Positions 13,254 through 24,044 of a stretch of 27,581 nt of DNA are shown here, in pieces. The position numbers and the translations under genes were made by a program. How positions within the stretch are numbered: position 1 is the first letter of the stretch; each line of letters opens with the position of its first letter. The stretch is from Leucogyrophana mollusca (Eukaryota; Basidiomycota; Agaricomycetes; Boletales): assembly GCA_021014945.1 (NCBI GenBank), contig MU266640.1:1-27581 (forward strand), written 5' to 3'. The notes under the pieces are model-generated. The model worked only from the letters and a program-made list of their open reading frames with translations, was not told the origin of the DNA and ran no database searches.

Positions 13254-14113
13254 TTAAGTGTTGGAGATAGCTGGGATGCAAACTAGCCCGGGACGAAGAG
13301 TCCTACTGCTATAGCAACAGACGGGGTCCGTTTTGCTATGCCAGATTCAGAAATGAGCACTACTAAACAGCAGCAAGAGCCAGGCGACTTACCAAGAAGC
13401 ACTGTTGCCATGCTCAATCGTGGCAATGGGGGTGCAGTGAATACCTAGGACAGTGCCGGTATGAGGATAGCTAAAGTAGACAGCGAGGGGATGAAAGATT
13501 TATTACCTGGAGCCGCACAGCACATGAGCGATCCAACCCGGCACTCATATATATATGCGTCCCCGCGGCTGACGTGCGTTGTAGGGGCACTGGTAGGAAG
13601 GGTAGAAACAGTGGGGCCCGAAACGCTAGGAGCGTTGGCACTGGACACGGGAGGGAGGCTTGGAGGAAGGCTAGCACTGGAAACGCCGGAGGTGCTGGGG
13701 ATGCTAAGAATGCTGGAAGCACTGGAGCCAGGGATGGAGGGGGGACTGCTCGAGGGGCGGTGTGGGGCATCTGCCCACGGAATTCCGGGAACGGTGCCAG
13801 GCGGGATGGAAGGAACGCTGGCGGTGCCCGGTAGACTGGAACTAGGTATACCCGAAGAGCTCGCGCTGGGGATGCTGGGGACACTGCCGCTTGGGATGCC
13901 AGAGACGCTAGCGCTTACGGAGGGGGCGCTCATGCTGGGGTAAGGGGGCATGCTCATGCTGGGGAAGGGGGCCATGCTCATGCTGGGGAAAGGAGGCATG
14001 CTGAAGCTTGGATAGGGGGGGACATTTGGTTCTGTAGGTGGAGCTACGTGGGCGGGTATAGCGACTGCGAAAGCGGCGGTGGCGATAGCCAAAAGAGCGA
14101 CTTTATTTAACAT
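13254..14113 (-). CDS. class I-type hydrophobin with Ser/Pro-rich N-terminal extension
   Basis: Three exons on the minus strand (13507-14113, 13393-13444 and 13254-13335; introns 62 and 57 nt) give 741 nt and 246 aa. Residues 1-21 form a signal peptide ending in a small-residue site (AIPA). About 165 residues of Ser/Pro/Gly-rich sequence without cysteine follow. The C-terminal 56 residues hold eight cysteines at 191, 198, 199, 206, 220, 226, 227 and 239, spaced C-x6-CC-x6-C-x13-C-x5-CC-x11-C. This is the hydrophobin order with two CC pairs, and CTPI and HGNS after the fourth cysteine fit class I. Hydrophobins are secreted, self-assemble at air-water interfaces and coat hyphae and fruit bodies. 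The C3-C4 loop has only 6 residues, where class I proteins normally have about 20-40. The exon-only version without splicing would stop after four residues of the loop. A TATA box lies about 100 nt upstream. Confidence 0.8.
13925..14020 (-). repeat. 24-nt tandem repeat, four units, inside the hydrophobin extension
   Basis: Residues 32-63 of the hydrophobin are four imperfect copies of an eight-residue unit of the form (P/A)P(F/Y)PS(M/F)SM, that is 24 nt each. The nucleotide copies are nearly identical, so the array probably arose by recent slippage or unequal exchange. Confidence 0.8.
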
Positions 14114-14213
14114 TGTTGAACGAAGGGATGGTAAGAAAAGCAGCTTGCTGAGAAAGTGAAAGTCCGAAAGTCGAGCTGGGTTCGATCGCAGAATCCAGCT
14201 TGCAACCGGGAGG

Positions 14214-14220
14214 TTTTATA
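14214..14220 (-). promoter_or_regulatory. TATA box of the hydrophobin gene
   Basis: TATAAAA on the minus strand, about 100 nt upstream of the hydrophobin ATG at 14113. A clear TATA box suits a strongly and stage-specifically expressed gene. Confidence 0.55.
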
Positions 14221-16115
14221 GCCCTCTGGTCACTGGCGAGACGTGTCTACGTTAGACTACACAGCTGATCTGTATTCAGCCGAGGTGCCGCCAATCGAGA
14301 CTACCGTCGAAGTGGAGCATCGACGGGTTGGGGTCAACAAGGACCAACGACAAGATGAAAGTTCCGCGTGGTCCTCAATCGATCTTCACGCATGAACCAT
14401 ATCACGAACCATGTGTACGCACCCAAAATTTCGGGAAGCACTCACTCCCGGAGTCGAGTGGGGGATGATCAATGGTGGTAAGATTGTCCTGTCCTCGGGC
14501 TCGAGTATCATGGTGCTGAGTGACTAACTGTTAACATCATTCTGATATGAGTCAAAAGTCGTCCGAGTCCGAAATTGTACTAGATGGGTTGCTTACTGTG
14601 ACGAACTTAATGGAACTGCATGCATCATAACCATGTGTACAAGTCAACTCGGGGCTTACAAAGGTGTACTTCTGCAGGCAAAGAGCATAGACTGCGTGCA
14701 TGGTCGTGCCGCCTGGGGACCCCAATGATGAGCATTGATTTGCATTGATGTGGTCACATCCCCACATGAAGTCCGAAGGACCTGACGCTAGATCAAAGAA
14801 ACTCCCAAAATGTTTCGAAAAGTGATGAGGAGTCCTGACTCCTAATGGTAGCGTAGTTAGGCGAAGCAGCTCAGACAAGGCTTGGGCTTGTTGGGGGAGT
14901 GGGGCTGTGCACATGTATTAGTAAGCAATTCAGCGAAAGCCATACGTCAACGGGCGTCTAAATTAAACAAGCACTCTTCGCTCTATAGATCTATGAGCCA
15001 GGTTTATGTTCGGGGTACTATCCTGGGTCGCAACAATCTGTACAAAGTTACGCTTTCCATAGGTCACGCCCAGCCGATATCCTAACTCCACGGCAATCCC
15101 AGCGACATGTTGACACTCGCCTGAGCTTGAAGTTGGGCGAGGTATATTATGGAGGTGCTTGCGAGGGAGCAATAGACCCAAGCTTTCCCGCTCTGGAAAT
15201 CCTCGTTGGCCGATGCGTCGCCGGGGTAGAGCAGTAAGTTTTGCAATTACCGACATCTGAGACTGTTGAAGGCTTCCGCCTGATTCCGAGCTTTCCGTAT
15301 CATCAGCAATGGATCCACCAGTATCTCCTATATTTTCGCTTGCTGGTGCTTCCGGTGCTTTCAAACTGCAAATGTACTGTTGACCTCACCGACAAGCGAA
15401 GGTCGTGTAGGTTCCATCGTCGGGGACATCCTTATCTACAATATTGTGGTGGCGGAGCAGCCGACCCCAGCCCGTGGGTCCCGATAAAAACAGGTCTCCT
15501 CCTGCCCCCTCATACTTCCGACATTTATTCGACGTGTGCCAATAAAAGAGCTGGAGGGTAACCCGCCCGCACATCTCGTCCCTCGCAAGGTCTAGAAATC
15601 CATCCGAACCGGAGGTCCGGAGTTGATCTCCAAAGATCACCATCTTGTGAACACTGAGAAAGCCTACGCACAACACTTGCCCCTGACTTGCTGACACGCA
15701 AGGTCCGGTATTCTGACGTTCAAGTCCGATTCACGGGGGGACAGTTGGACCAGGATTTCGGTTTATAGCGCAGTAGGTCAATGCGCCTTCGGAGCGCCAG
15801 CGAAAACTCCTTGGGTGGGTTAGATATCATGGTGTTGCTGTCTTAAAATTCGAATCGTATTCTGTCAACATTTCGCAGTCTGAAAGTAAGATCGAGACCT
15901 TCAGCAGATGTGAATCAAAAGATGTGCCAATAGGCTGTACTACGCCGGATTGAAGGAGAATGTCATGTCTTGCAGCGTTTACTAATTGAGTGAACTTGAA
16001 GACATGCCTTATCGGGCTTGCTTAGCTAACGTTAGCTGGCGCGTCCCGCTTGCGCGTCCAATTGACGAGTCGCAGAAACAGCCAACAAACGGTCAAGCAT
16101 TCCTTACAAACATCC
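14221..16115. other. long stretch without a convincing gene
   Basis: Several minus-strand frames exist: 14552-14914 (120 codons, with an ATG), 14963-15364 (133 codons, no upstream ATG) and 15386-15697 (103 codons, no ATG start). None shows a recognisable family, and I could not join them into a spliced gene with confidence. The first 150 bases should contain distal promoter of the hydrophobin; the last part precedes the proteasome gene. Confidence 0.35.
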
Positions 16116-17198
16116 ATGGATCACTTTCCTACGAACTGGGGTCGGCCGGTAAGACATTGTCTCCAGAACCTTAGATTCCGTGTATCTGAGTTGTCCCCAG
16201 AGAAACGACGCATTCGACGCGTATGCGACCCATCCGATCCACCAACGCCCTTATAACGGACCCAAAGACACCTTTGCGGACGGTGTCCAGCACACACAGT
16301 GGGTCATACCTTGTACAAAACTAAGCAACAAGCTCTAACGAAAGGTATCCCACAGGCAACCCATTGTCACTGGTACAAGCGTCCTAGCCATCAAGTACAA
16401 GGATGGCATAATGATGGCAGCTGACAACCTAGGTGCGTTTCTCTCAAAGCAGTGATAAGTGTCGTTTGAATCACGAGTCTCGCGGTGGATAGCATCCTAT
16501 GGATCACTTGCGCGCTTCAAGGATGTCCAACGTCTGCACCCTGTTGGGCAATACACCGTCATCGGTGCAGGCGGCGACATGTCCGACTTCCAATACATCC
16601 AGCACATCCTGGAAGAACTTTCCATCAGTGAGATCTCTGCGCAGGACGGACATGAGCTCGGTCCGGTGGAGATCCACGAGTATATGTCGCAGGTGATGTA
16701 TGCACGGCGATCGAAGATGGACCCTCTGTGGAACTCGCTTATCATCGGTGGGTTCAAGGACGGGAAGAGGTGCGTGTGTTCAGGGATCTATGTACTTTTG
16801 ATATGATGCGCTGATGGACTTTGGGCAGATTTTTGTCGTATGTGGATCTCCTAGGAACGACATACTCTGCCTCTACACTCGCCACCGGGTATGGGTCCTA
16901 CATAGCCCAACCACTGCTTCGGAAGGCCGTGGAAGGTTATGAGGACACCCTGACAGAAGAGCAGGGCCGAAAAATACTTGAGGACAGCATGCGTGTCCTG
17001 TTTTACCGAGACGCACGCAGCTTGAACAAAGTACGTCATTCTCACCTTCAGGGTTTACCACATACCGAGTACCTACCCACGCAGTACCAAATTGCCACAA
17101 TCACAGGCGCCGGTGTTTCAATCTCTGACTCGTTGCATTTGGAGACGACGTGGTCGTTCGCAGAGGGTATCAGAGGCTATGGAGCTCAGACTCAGTAG
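16116..17198 (+). CDS. PRE4: 20S proteasome subunit beta-7 (PRE4 / PSMB4)
   Basis: Six exons (16116-16148, 16201-16298, 16356-16432, 16493-16769, 16829-17030 and 17085-17198) give 801 nt and 266 aa, the length of the yeast protein. The mature part begins at the TQQPIVTGTS motif (Thr43) after a propeptide, and continues with YKDGIMMAADNL, SYGSLARFKD, GDMSDFQYIQ, RRSKMDPLWNSLI, LLGTTYS, FYRDARS and the C-terminal AEGIRGYG. This subunit is one of the catalytically inactive beta subunits and helps lock the two beta rings together through its C-terminal tail. Introns are 52-60 nt. The gene faces the membrane-protein gene, with 205 nt between the two stops. No lesion was seen. A short first exon of 33 nt would be easy for automatic prediction to miss. 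Confidence 0.95.
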
Positions 17199-17403
17199 TG
17201 CAGGGCGTAGTGGCGCTTGTATCATCACACGACCAACGCATACCTTCCCCAGACTCATACTTCGCTGGGGCGATGCTTCAAGCTTCAACCCTGCCGATGT
17301 GACATCTCTCCCCTGATCATGAGGGACTCAACCGTTATCAAGGGCCCAAAAGTCGAATTTCATCATTTCCCTTCTAAACCCAAATGCATGCTATCCAACA
17401 AAG

Positions 17404-19437
17404 CTACGTCTCTAGCCGAAATCTATGATACGGTGGAGGTGGCTCATTTACACCCACACCACCCGCATCCCGATGCTGTATGATAATCGGAGACTCGGTC
17501 TCGCGGTGCCGATGGCGATGTGGTAGGCTGGACACGACAGGAGAGGCTGAGTTATAATGTCGCAGGTGGTTTGTTGGGCGCGTTGATCCTTGAGCGTCTG
17601 CAGAAGCCGAACGCATTGGGGGATCTCGATTCGAGCGCTGCCGTGGCGGATCCGGAGTATGCACTGGTGGCGGGTACCCTCCTTGTGCGGCCGTTGCGGC
17701 GCGATAGATGTCGCCCGTTGAGCGGGACGTGTACAGGTGCCGCTTCGGCGGGGTGTCAGATGACCGAGAGCGATGGGTCTGGCGGATTTCTGACGTGGAT
17801 CCTGATGCTGACGGTAGTGGCGTGTCGGACGGACGCCGCTGCGAAGAATTGGAGGAGGGACGGTGTCGTGTGCGTGCAGGGCTGTATGAAGAAGGCATAG
17901 TTCGTGAGCGTGATGGGGACGTGCGTGTCGTGGTTGGGGACGTATAGGATGACGTGGCTGTGGGAGACGTGACTGAGTGGGATGGACCTGATGTGACTGC
18001 AGGAGGCAGGCTTCGCATACTTGGGGGAGATAAGCCTGGAGTGACTGCTGGGCCGAAGTTCGTCATAACTGCGGTGCGCGGTTTAGATGGGGCGGCGGGG
18101 GAGGGCGAAGGTAACGACACAGAGTTGTTCCGCGACGAGATGTCGATCACGGGAAGGGACTCCAGCTCAGCTTCTGTAAGGGGGAAGGCAAGCGAGTAAG
18201 GTCGTGGGAGAGCGTCCTGCCCAGCGATGATGCCTCTCCTTCTGCGGCGGAGCGCGAGGACGAGAAGTACGAGGCCCGTAAGGAGTAATGCCCCGCCTAC
18301 AGACGTGCACACTGCGATGATGATGGTGGTCGCGCGATTCGAGATGTGGGAGCTGGATCTCGCTGAGAGAACAGCTGCCTGCGAGTGCATGGAATGCAAA
18401 CAAGGCGTGTCATCAACATCGATTAAATCGGTTGTCCATCCAAATACGCCAGTTCTAAGGAAAAATCGAGTAAGAGATGAAACCAAGGGGCAGATGCGGA
18501 GTGATGTAAAACAATGAACGGGGCACTCACGCATCGCTCACGGAAGCTACCAGAACACAGCAAAATTAAAGCCAGTCCCTCTCATTGTTTAGATACCGAG
18601 AGAATAAACGCACCTAGAACCTGGCCCTTCCCCCTAAGCGCCGCGTTATTTATACTCGAAAAGCTGTTCTCGCCTCGTGGCGCCGCCGAGTAATTGAACA
18701 CGTCTCCTGAGCCGAGGGCCGCGAAGCTGATGCTGTACGGCGGGACACCGCTCGTTACGGATATGCCCCAAGAGCCACATGCTTCAAGCCGGTCGGAAGT
18801 ATTTGAGGCTATTTTGGGGTAGGAACGAGACGTGGGCGGGGGAGGGAGACATGAGGGTGTGGTGTTGGAGTGGCTTCCTATGTTTTAGATGGAGATAAGT
18901 GGTATGTTATGTAAGAGGATGGAGAGATAACGGAGTTGAGAGGAACTTACGCTGCACAGTGAAGAGCGTATGCAAGACACCCCCCGAGTTTCCTTTCGAG
19001 TCAATCATGCTAAGGAGGAGCTGGGAGCCTTGATGGGAACGGAAAGATGAGCACGTTGCCTCGTGTTACAGTGCGACTCTCTCACCGGTTGGATGATTGA
19101 CTTGCCACCTCGGCGATTGTGCACCCACGCCTGCGAGGGAGGTCGTAGACACTCCCCCAGCCTCGAAAGCCAGAATGTAATACGGTCCCATTGCTGCGCT
19201 CTCGGACGCAGAGACGCTTAAATCCATCGTATCGCATTCCACGAGGTTCCCTGTTTCATATACCGACTGCAGTGCACGAGCAGGAGTCAGGACCGGGCTC
19301 AAACAGGTGGAACCGAATAGACTTACAGCATTCGTAAAGCCCCAAGTGAATGCCCTTCCAGTATTCACCCGAGCATAACATGAGGAGCTGAAGAGAAAGA
19401 TGGAAAATGCCCGGCCTAGTGTGTAGGCCTTGAGCAT
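17404..19437 (-). CDS. single-pass membrane protein with tandem ectodomain and Ser/Pro/Arg-rich tail
   Basis: Six exons on the minus strand (19327-19437, 19086-19266, 18951-19028, 18614-18877, 18531-18546 and 17404-18454) give 1701 nt and 566 aa. Exon 5 is only 16 nt. Residues 1 to about 26 look like a signal peptide. The ectodomain (about 27-258) shows two similar units marked by GPYYILAF and VPPYSISFA and by SMIDSKGNSGG and ASVSDATG; the reuse of (P)PY and of (D/S)DS.G motifs suggests a repeated beta fold. A transmembrane helix spans about 260-285 and is followed by five arginines. The 280-residue cytoplasmic tail is rich in Ser, Thr, Pro and Arg and ends with a PPPPY-type motif. I recognise the layout as common among agaricomycete membrane proteins, but I can name no function. 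A decayed partial copy lies at 22756-24216. Confidence 0.75.
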
Positions 19438-20207
19438 GACTTTTGGGAGAACAAGAAGAGAAGCTCCAAGGACCAGCCTGAGAGGGTCGCCAGGACTGCT
19501 TAAGGATAGTGTATGAGAGACGCCCGCACCAGCTCAAATAATAGATGGATGGAAAAGGGACAGAGAAGACCCCCATGAGCTGAGTGAGGACCTCATCCGC
19601 GGGAAGAGTCTGTGCTATTCCAACCAATCAAAGTTGGAGTACACAGACGCCCATCATAGATCTATTCAGTGTGCGTCCATGAGTTTCCGGGATCACTGCC
19701 TCGGTTGACAACGGTGATCGACGAGTCCAGGGATCGGTGTGGGTGCATTTTTGTTTCAAACCTTGACATCCGAAACGTCCGAGTCTTGCAGCCAATTGGC
19801 GCTGGGATTGCAGGGCGATCAGTTTCTTGCGTTAGGCTAGCTTATGGGAACTGAGTGGGGTGAGATAGAAGACTTGTGCGCAGACTCCGTGAGTCCATTG
19901 AGGACCAAAATACTACTGCTATGGTGGACATATCATGATGGTGGGTAGGGACAGCAAAGTAAATTCACATGACTTCACACGCGTCGCGTATAGCCACAGA
20001 GCACGCGCGGACTCCAGCGCAGCCGACAAAGCTGGCATAGGTTGGGTAGGGAGCACCACAGCAAGTAGACTCTGTAGATATCCCGGGGGGGCCAGGCTGA
20101 CTTCGATACAAAATGTATGTGGCTGTGACCTATGATAATAATACAGCATTGGTTTGGCTTCCTATTCTTGAGCGTACAAGGTTCATTTCGCCTTATCCGA
20201 TCGTATC
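19438..20207. other. intergenic, no gene recognised
   Basis: The stretch lies between two minus-strand genes, the peroxiredoxin upstream and the membrane protein downstream. It should hold the promoter of the membrane-protein gene. Short frames at 19669-19854 and 19919-20149 show nothing recognisable. Confidence 0.35.
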
Positions 20208-20943
20208 TCAGATCTGCGCGAGGACGACATTTGAAGCTGTGGAAGTGATAGAACTAGGTACGTCTTCAACAGCGATGAAATCGACTTTGTCGTCTTCGGT
20301 GACAATGACGTATCGCTAGAGAGCACATCAGCTAGAGGCAGGACAAGCGCAGAGGCAAATACCTTGGATCGGGGTGCGCCGAGGAGCCCTGTCGCATCAA
20401 ATAGCAAGCCCAGACCGCTCGTGAATTCACCGGTGTCATCGGCGATGAAGCGAACACCTGCAAGATTTCAGCTATTCTGCAGTGCAGACACGATGCGACT
20501 CCTACCAGTTCCTTGAGGGGCCAGCTTCTCTTTCCAAGCTCTGGTAGAACGACGTAAGAATTCGGCTAGGAGAGAGGAGGGGACGGCTTACTTGACAACG
20601 AAGGCGTCGTTTACAGCGACAACGTAGATGTTCTTGACGCCCTTTGCCTTGTACTTGTCGTAGTCCTCAATATACTTTGGGACCTGCGAGCTGCACGGAG
20701 GTGTAAATGCGCCAGGTACGCCGATCTACTGATACCTCAGAAACTATAGCGCTATGAAGACATAGGTGTGGGGCGAACGATTATATTCTTCCCTGTGAGA
20801 TCCAAAGTGATCGCACGCTCTGGGTCTTCCTCTTTAACAGGTTTTGCGGGAATGGGTTCGCCCACTGTGATCTGTGCGGCACTGAGCATAGTAGCCGCCG
20901 CTGAATGTGCCGCTCTGGCTGCACCGGTGAGAATGGACGCCAT
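20208..20943 (-). CDS. peroxiredoxin, Prx5/AHP1 type
   Basis: Five exons on the minus strand (20779-20943, 20592-20725, 20506-20540, 20363-20457 and 20208-20315; introns 47-53 nt) give 537 nt and 178 aa, the normal size. The thioredoxin-fold landmarks are present: LDLTGKNII, the active site PGAFTPPCSSQ with peroxidatic Cys66, IYVVAVNDAFV, WKEKLAP, FIADDTGEFTSGLGLLFDATG and PRSKRY with the conserved active-site Arg. The enzyme reduces hydrogen peroxide and alkyl hydroperoxides using thiol donors. Cys66 is the only cysteine, so it should work as a 1-Cys enzyme without an internal resolving cysteine. The Ala-rich start (MASILTGAARAAH) could be a weak organelle signal, but this is uncertain. An A at -3 supports the chosen ATG. 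The gene appears intact. Confidence 0.92.
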
Positions 20944-22755
20944 GCTTGTTATATACGATGATGGTGGTTTGAGTTCAAGAAAAGATGAGGTGGGATGGCC
21001 TGACATCACTTCATCGCACGTGATCGACATCGAGATGCCGCATATACCATAGTGATCATGGCGAAACGCGAAACACGGTGTAGAATTTAGCATACCAGGC
21101 GTCAGGGAACCAACAAGGTACAATCATTCGCTGGCTGGATTGGTGCAAAGTAGCGGGTTAATTGCTTTGAGCTCAGAATGAATCGCCGGGGGGCGGACAG
21201 GTAAGTGCAAGATCTCAGATCTGTCAAGGTGAGACGAGGGTTTGCCAGGTCCGTCATTTGTGCAAGGAAGACCGCTACAGACATTTGCCGCATCATAGCG
21301 TTGTCAAATATTTCACATAGGAGTGATTTGTGGAGCCCGATGCACGGCGTCTGGTTAATTGGTCCTGGGGGGCAGCGGACGCTTGCCGTGCATTTAGGCC
21401 TTCGCCCGCTCCATCCAGGTACTGGCCCCCGACTCGTTGTCGGACTAGGAGGCTAAACAACCTGTTTAATTTTGCTGTCAAAGTAAGGTAGTTTTCAGCC
21501 AACTTTTGCCAGGGCCCGGGGTATTCATCACGTTATCCAGTTATTCGCAGGGTTAGCGTTGCGTAGGGGTAGCTCGGAAGGAAGGAGCTGACCAAGGGGA
21601 GATGGAAATTGGAACCAGCTCACAGCCCAGATAATGGGCCTATGCAGAAAGGCCTGAATACGCTCAGGGCTTAGGATATGCCTACTGCGAGGCGTGCTAT
21701 GCTGTAATTTGTGTGTATTCTGAAGACACTATTAAGCAAAGGTGGATACTCTGGTGATGGACATGACATACGGTTCTGCGACAGGAGCGGATATGCTCGA
21801 AAAGGTAAGCTATGGCAGAGACGATGAAAGTCAATGTCAGACGAGAATTTGAGGGGAGTAAGGTCGATGTTGGAGAGTGAATTCGGCTGGAAACCTGGAT
21901 CTCGAAGCTCGAGGTGTCATTATATGGTGACGGGGCGTGTGCTTCGCATCTTTAAGTTCGTTGTGGTCCACCATGATGCTCGAAAGCCACTCGCGCTAGG
22001 CGAAACCTTGAGGCACGGCCTGAAGGTGCGGCTAAGCCACCGCGTGGTCCTACCAAAGGGGCAAAGGCAAAGGCCATAATCAGGTCCAAGACCACATGCG
22101 GGCTAGACGACTGGTCCCCGCCTCACCATCTCCTCCCCACCAACAACCGCCTCACCCCGCCTCCTCCCTCCGTGAACGCGCGAACCCCTATCCCAAAACC
22201 TCCTCGTCTCCGCCATCTCCAACCCCGGCATCTAATCAAACACCTCGTCAAACATCCACTCGCCAGGCCCCACCTCACAACCCCTCGCCATCCAGGAGGT
22301 CACCGACAACGAGCCCCGGCGGGTACTCTAAGAACAGGCGAATTCGGCAGGGAGAAAAGGGAGGACGGCGAATTTGGCAGTGTCGCTCGCGTCCGAGGTC
22401 GAAGAGACAACGACGCCATTGGTTTTTCGCCAGGGAAGGGCGCCGCAGAGGGAAAAGGTGGTTGTATGCGCATGATTCGAGCGTCACGTCAGGAACGCCC
22501 CACTCGATTCGTGCGCGTCAAAAATCGAGGGGGAGACCAACACCACCCATCATCGAACACTCAGTGACCCCCTCATGTGCATTCGAAGTGACTTCACGAC
22601 GCCATGGTGGTTGTCCTCCCGGTTCCACATGTGCCCTCGTATTGGTCAAAGTCGGCGACTGTGACGGGCTTACGGTGAAGACACGAAAGCTCGGCCACTC
22701 TTCCTCGCAACTTCAGCGTTCGTCCACATTCGCTTCCCATTCCCGATGTGTGCTG
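20944..22755. other. intergenic region with an unexplained Pro-rich, CpG-rich segment
   Basis: No gene is convincing. From about 22080 to 22560 the base composition becomes C-rich, and two plus-strand frames stay open together. One is Pro/Arg/Ser-rich from the ATG at 22096 to 22830; the other, from 22172, is rich in Pro, His and Arg. Overlapping long frames are expected from such composition, and neither has recognisable similarity. The frame at 21834-22079 is also unrecognised. Confidence 0.35.
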
Positions 22756-23467
22756 ATCGGAGACTCAGTAGTACAGCGCAGAGTGGCGCGCATAGGATCA
22801 CACAGCCCGGTGAATACGTCCTTTCCCTAACAACCTCTTGGCGGGCGGTGCCTCATGCCTCAGCCATTCTAATGAGACCTTGCAGCACCCCTTTTCCTTC
22901 CGACCCAAAAGCCTGCTATCCACCCAAGCTACGTTCCATCCGCAATCTATGCCACGGTGGACTCGGCCGCTCGTCATCACCCATACCGCCCCATAGCGAC
23001 GCTGTGTGATGATAGACTTGGTGTTGCGGTCGATGGCGATGCGGTAGGTTGAACGCGACGGGAGACGCTGAGCTAAATGCTGCAGGTGGTTCGCAGGCGC
23101 GCGTAGATCGTGCAGATGAACGCGTCAGCGGATTTCAACCTGAGCACTGCCGCGATGGATTAGGATGTGCACAGGTAGCGGGTGCCCTCCTGTGTGGCCG
23201 TAGCGGTACGGTAGACGTCGCCGTTGATCAGGAAATGCTTAGATGCCGCGTCTTCGGAAATATGCCAGTGATTCGAGAGAGATGGGACGATGTCCGACGC
23301 AGATGAATATGCTGGCTGCAGTGGTGTGCTCGACGGATAGATTGTGCGGGGGATGGAAGCGGGACGGTGCGGTATACGTGCGAGGTCGTATGGAGTGGGC
23401 GTGGTTCGTGAGCGTGACCGGGACGTCCATGTTGTGGCTGCTGAAGACGTGCGGGACGTCATCGCAG
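22756..23467 (-). pseudogene. degenerate copy of the 3' part of the membrane-protein gene (first segment)
   Basis: This segment resembles 17186 to about 17985 in the same orientation along the window. Similarity begins at the bases encoding the last three residues and TAG of PRE4, runs through the convergent intergenic space and into the Ser/Thr/Arg-rich tail of the membrane-protein gene. Shared tail pieces include the TSRSRSRTTPTPYDLAR region, matching TSPSRSRTMPSSYSPAR, and NGDVYRTATA, matching TGDIYRAATA. The copy carries stops and frame changes and has no start of its own. It breaks off at 23467, where a PCH2 fragment begins. Confidence 0.75.
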
Positions 23468-24044
23468 GTAGTCAACGCGCTCCTCCCCCAGTTCGACAAA
23501 CTCAACCACGAGAAGAATGTCCTCGTCATGTCCACCACAGTCTCGCCAAAGCGATAGGTGAGCCCTCCCTCTCGCTCCCTATCCTACCGCCCTGGGACTG
23601 ACAACACCAATTGCCATGCGATTGCAACCCCTTCATAACCCGCGCCGCACTGACTCCCCCAAAGACTCCGTACTCGTCGACCGCGCGAACATCATCCAGT
23701 ACGTCGACCTCCCGTCGAGCGGGGCCGTTTACGAGATCCCGCGCAGCGCGCTGTGGGAGCTCGTCAGGAAGGGGATCGTGCAAGAAACGGTGTGTGTGCT
23801 CATTTCCTTTACGTCCCGCCACCCTTTTCCTTCCTTGTTCGCTTTCGCCCTCGTCCTCGTGTCCGATTTCAACTTCAAATTCATCCCCTGCCCTCGTGCT
23901 GACCAACCTTGTGTATCCCCGTGCCACCCATCCCAGCCCCCACTCCCCAACCCCTCCCACCAGCCCGTCCCAGCGCTAAACGAAGCCCTCTACTGCGAAA
24001 CCCCACCTCAGCCCTAGACCAGCACCGACGTGGCTACGGGGGGC
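23468..24044 (+). pseudogene. three-exon fragment of PCH2/TRIP13 AAA+ ATPase
   Basis: Exon a (23468-23557) encodes VVNALLPQFDKLNHEKNVLVM. Exon b (23665-23789) encodes SVLVDRANIIQYVDLPSSGAV up to the IVQET piece. Exon c (from about 23964) encodes VPALNEALYCETPPQP and then a TAG at 24015-24017. This order and wording match the part of Pch2/TRIP13 just after Walker B, including sensor 1 (TT) and the VDRA.I.QY arginine-finger region. Pch2 remodels HORMA proteins such as Hop1 and Mad2 in meiosis and at the checkpoint. The introns (107 and about 174 nt) are kept, so this is a genomic, not a reverse-transcribed, copy. Exon a ends in a one-base frame slip (it reads SPKR-stop, where AKAID is expected). 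No N-terminal domain, Walker A or C-terminal end is present. The fragment interrupts the duplicated membrane-gene segment. Confidence 0.75.

Noticed and set aside
13461..13943. 160-codon plus-strand frame rich in Gly, Leu and Glu
   Set aside because: It is antisense to the Ser/Pro-rich hydrophobin extension; the repeat composition keeps the frame open.
17520..18199. several plus-strand frames of 79-126 codons
   Set aside because: They are antisense to the long last exon of the membrane-protein gene and have no similarity.
22096..22830. 244-codon plus-strand Pro/Arg-rich frame as a gene
   Set aside because: There is no similarity, and it runs into the duplicated segment, where the membrane-gene copy is on the other strand; the composition explains its openness.
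23526..23960. 144-codon minus-strand frame
   Set aside because: The plus strand over the same bases clearly encodes PCH2 exons, so this is a shadow.
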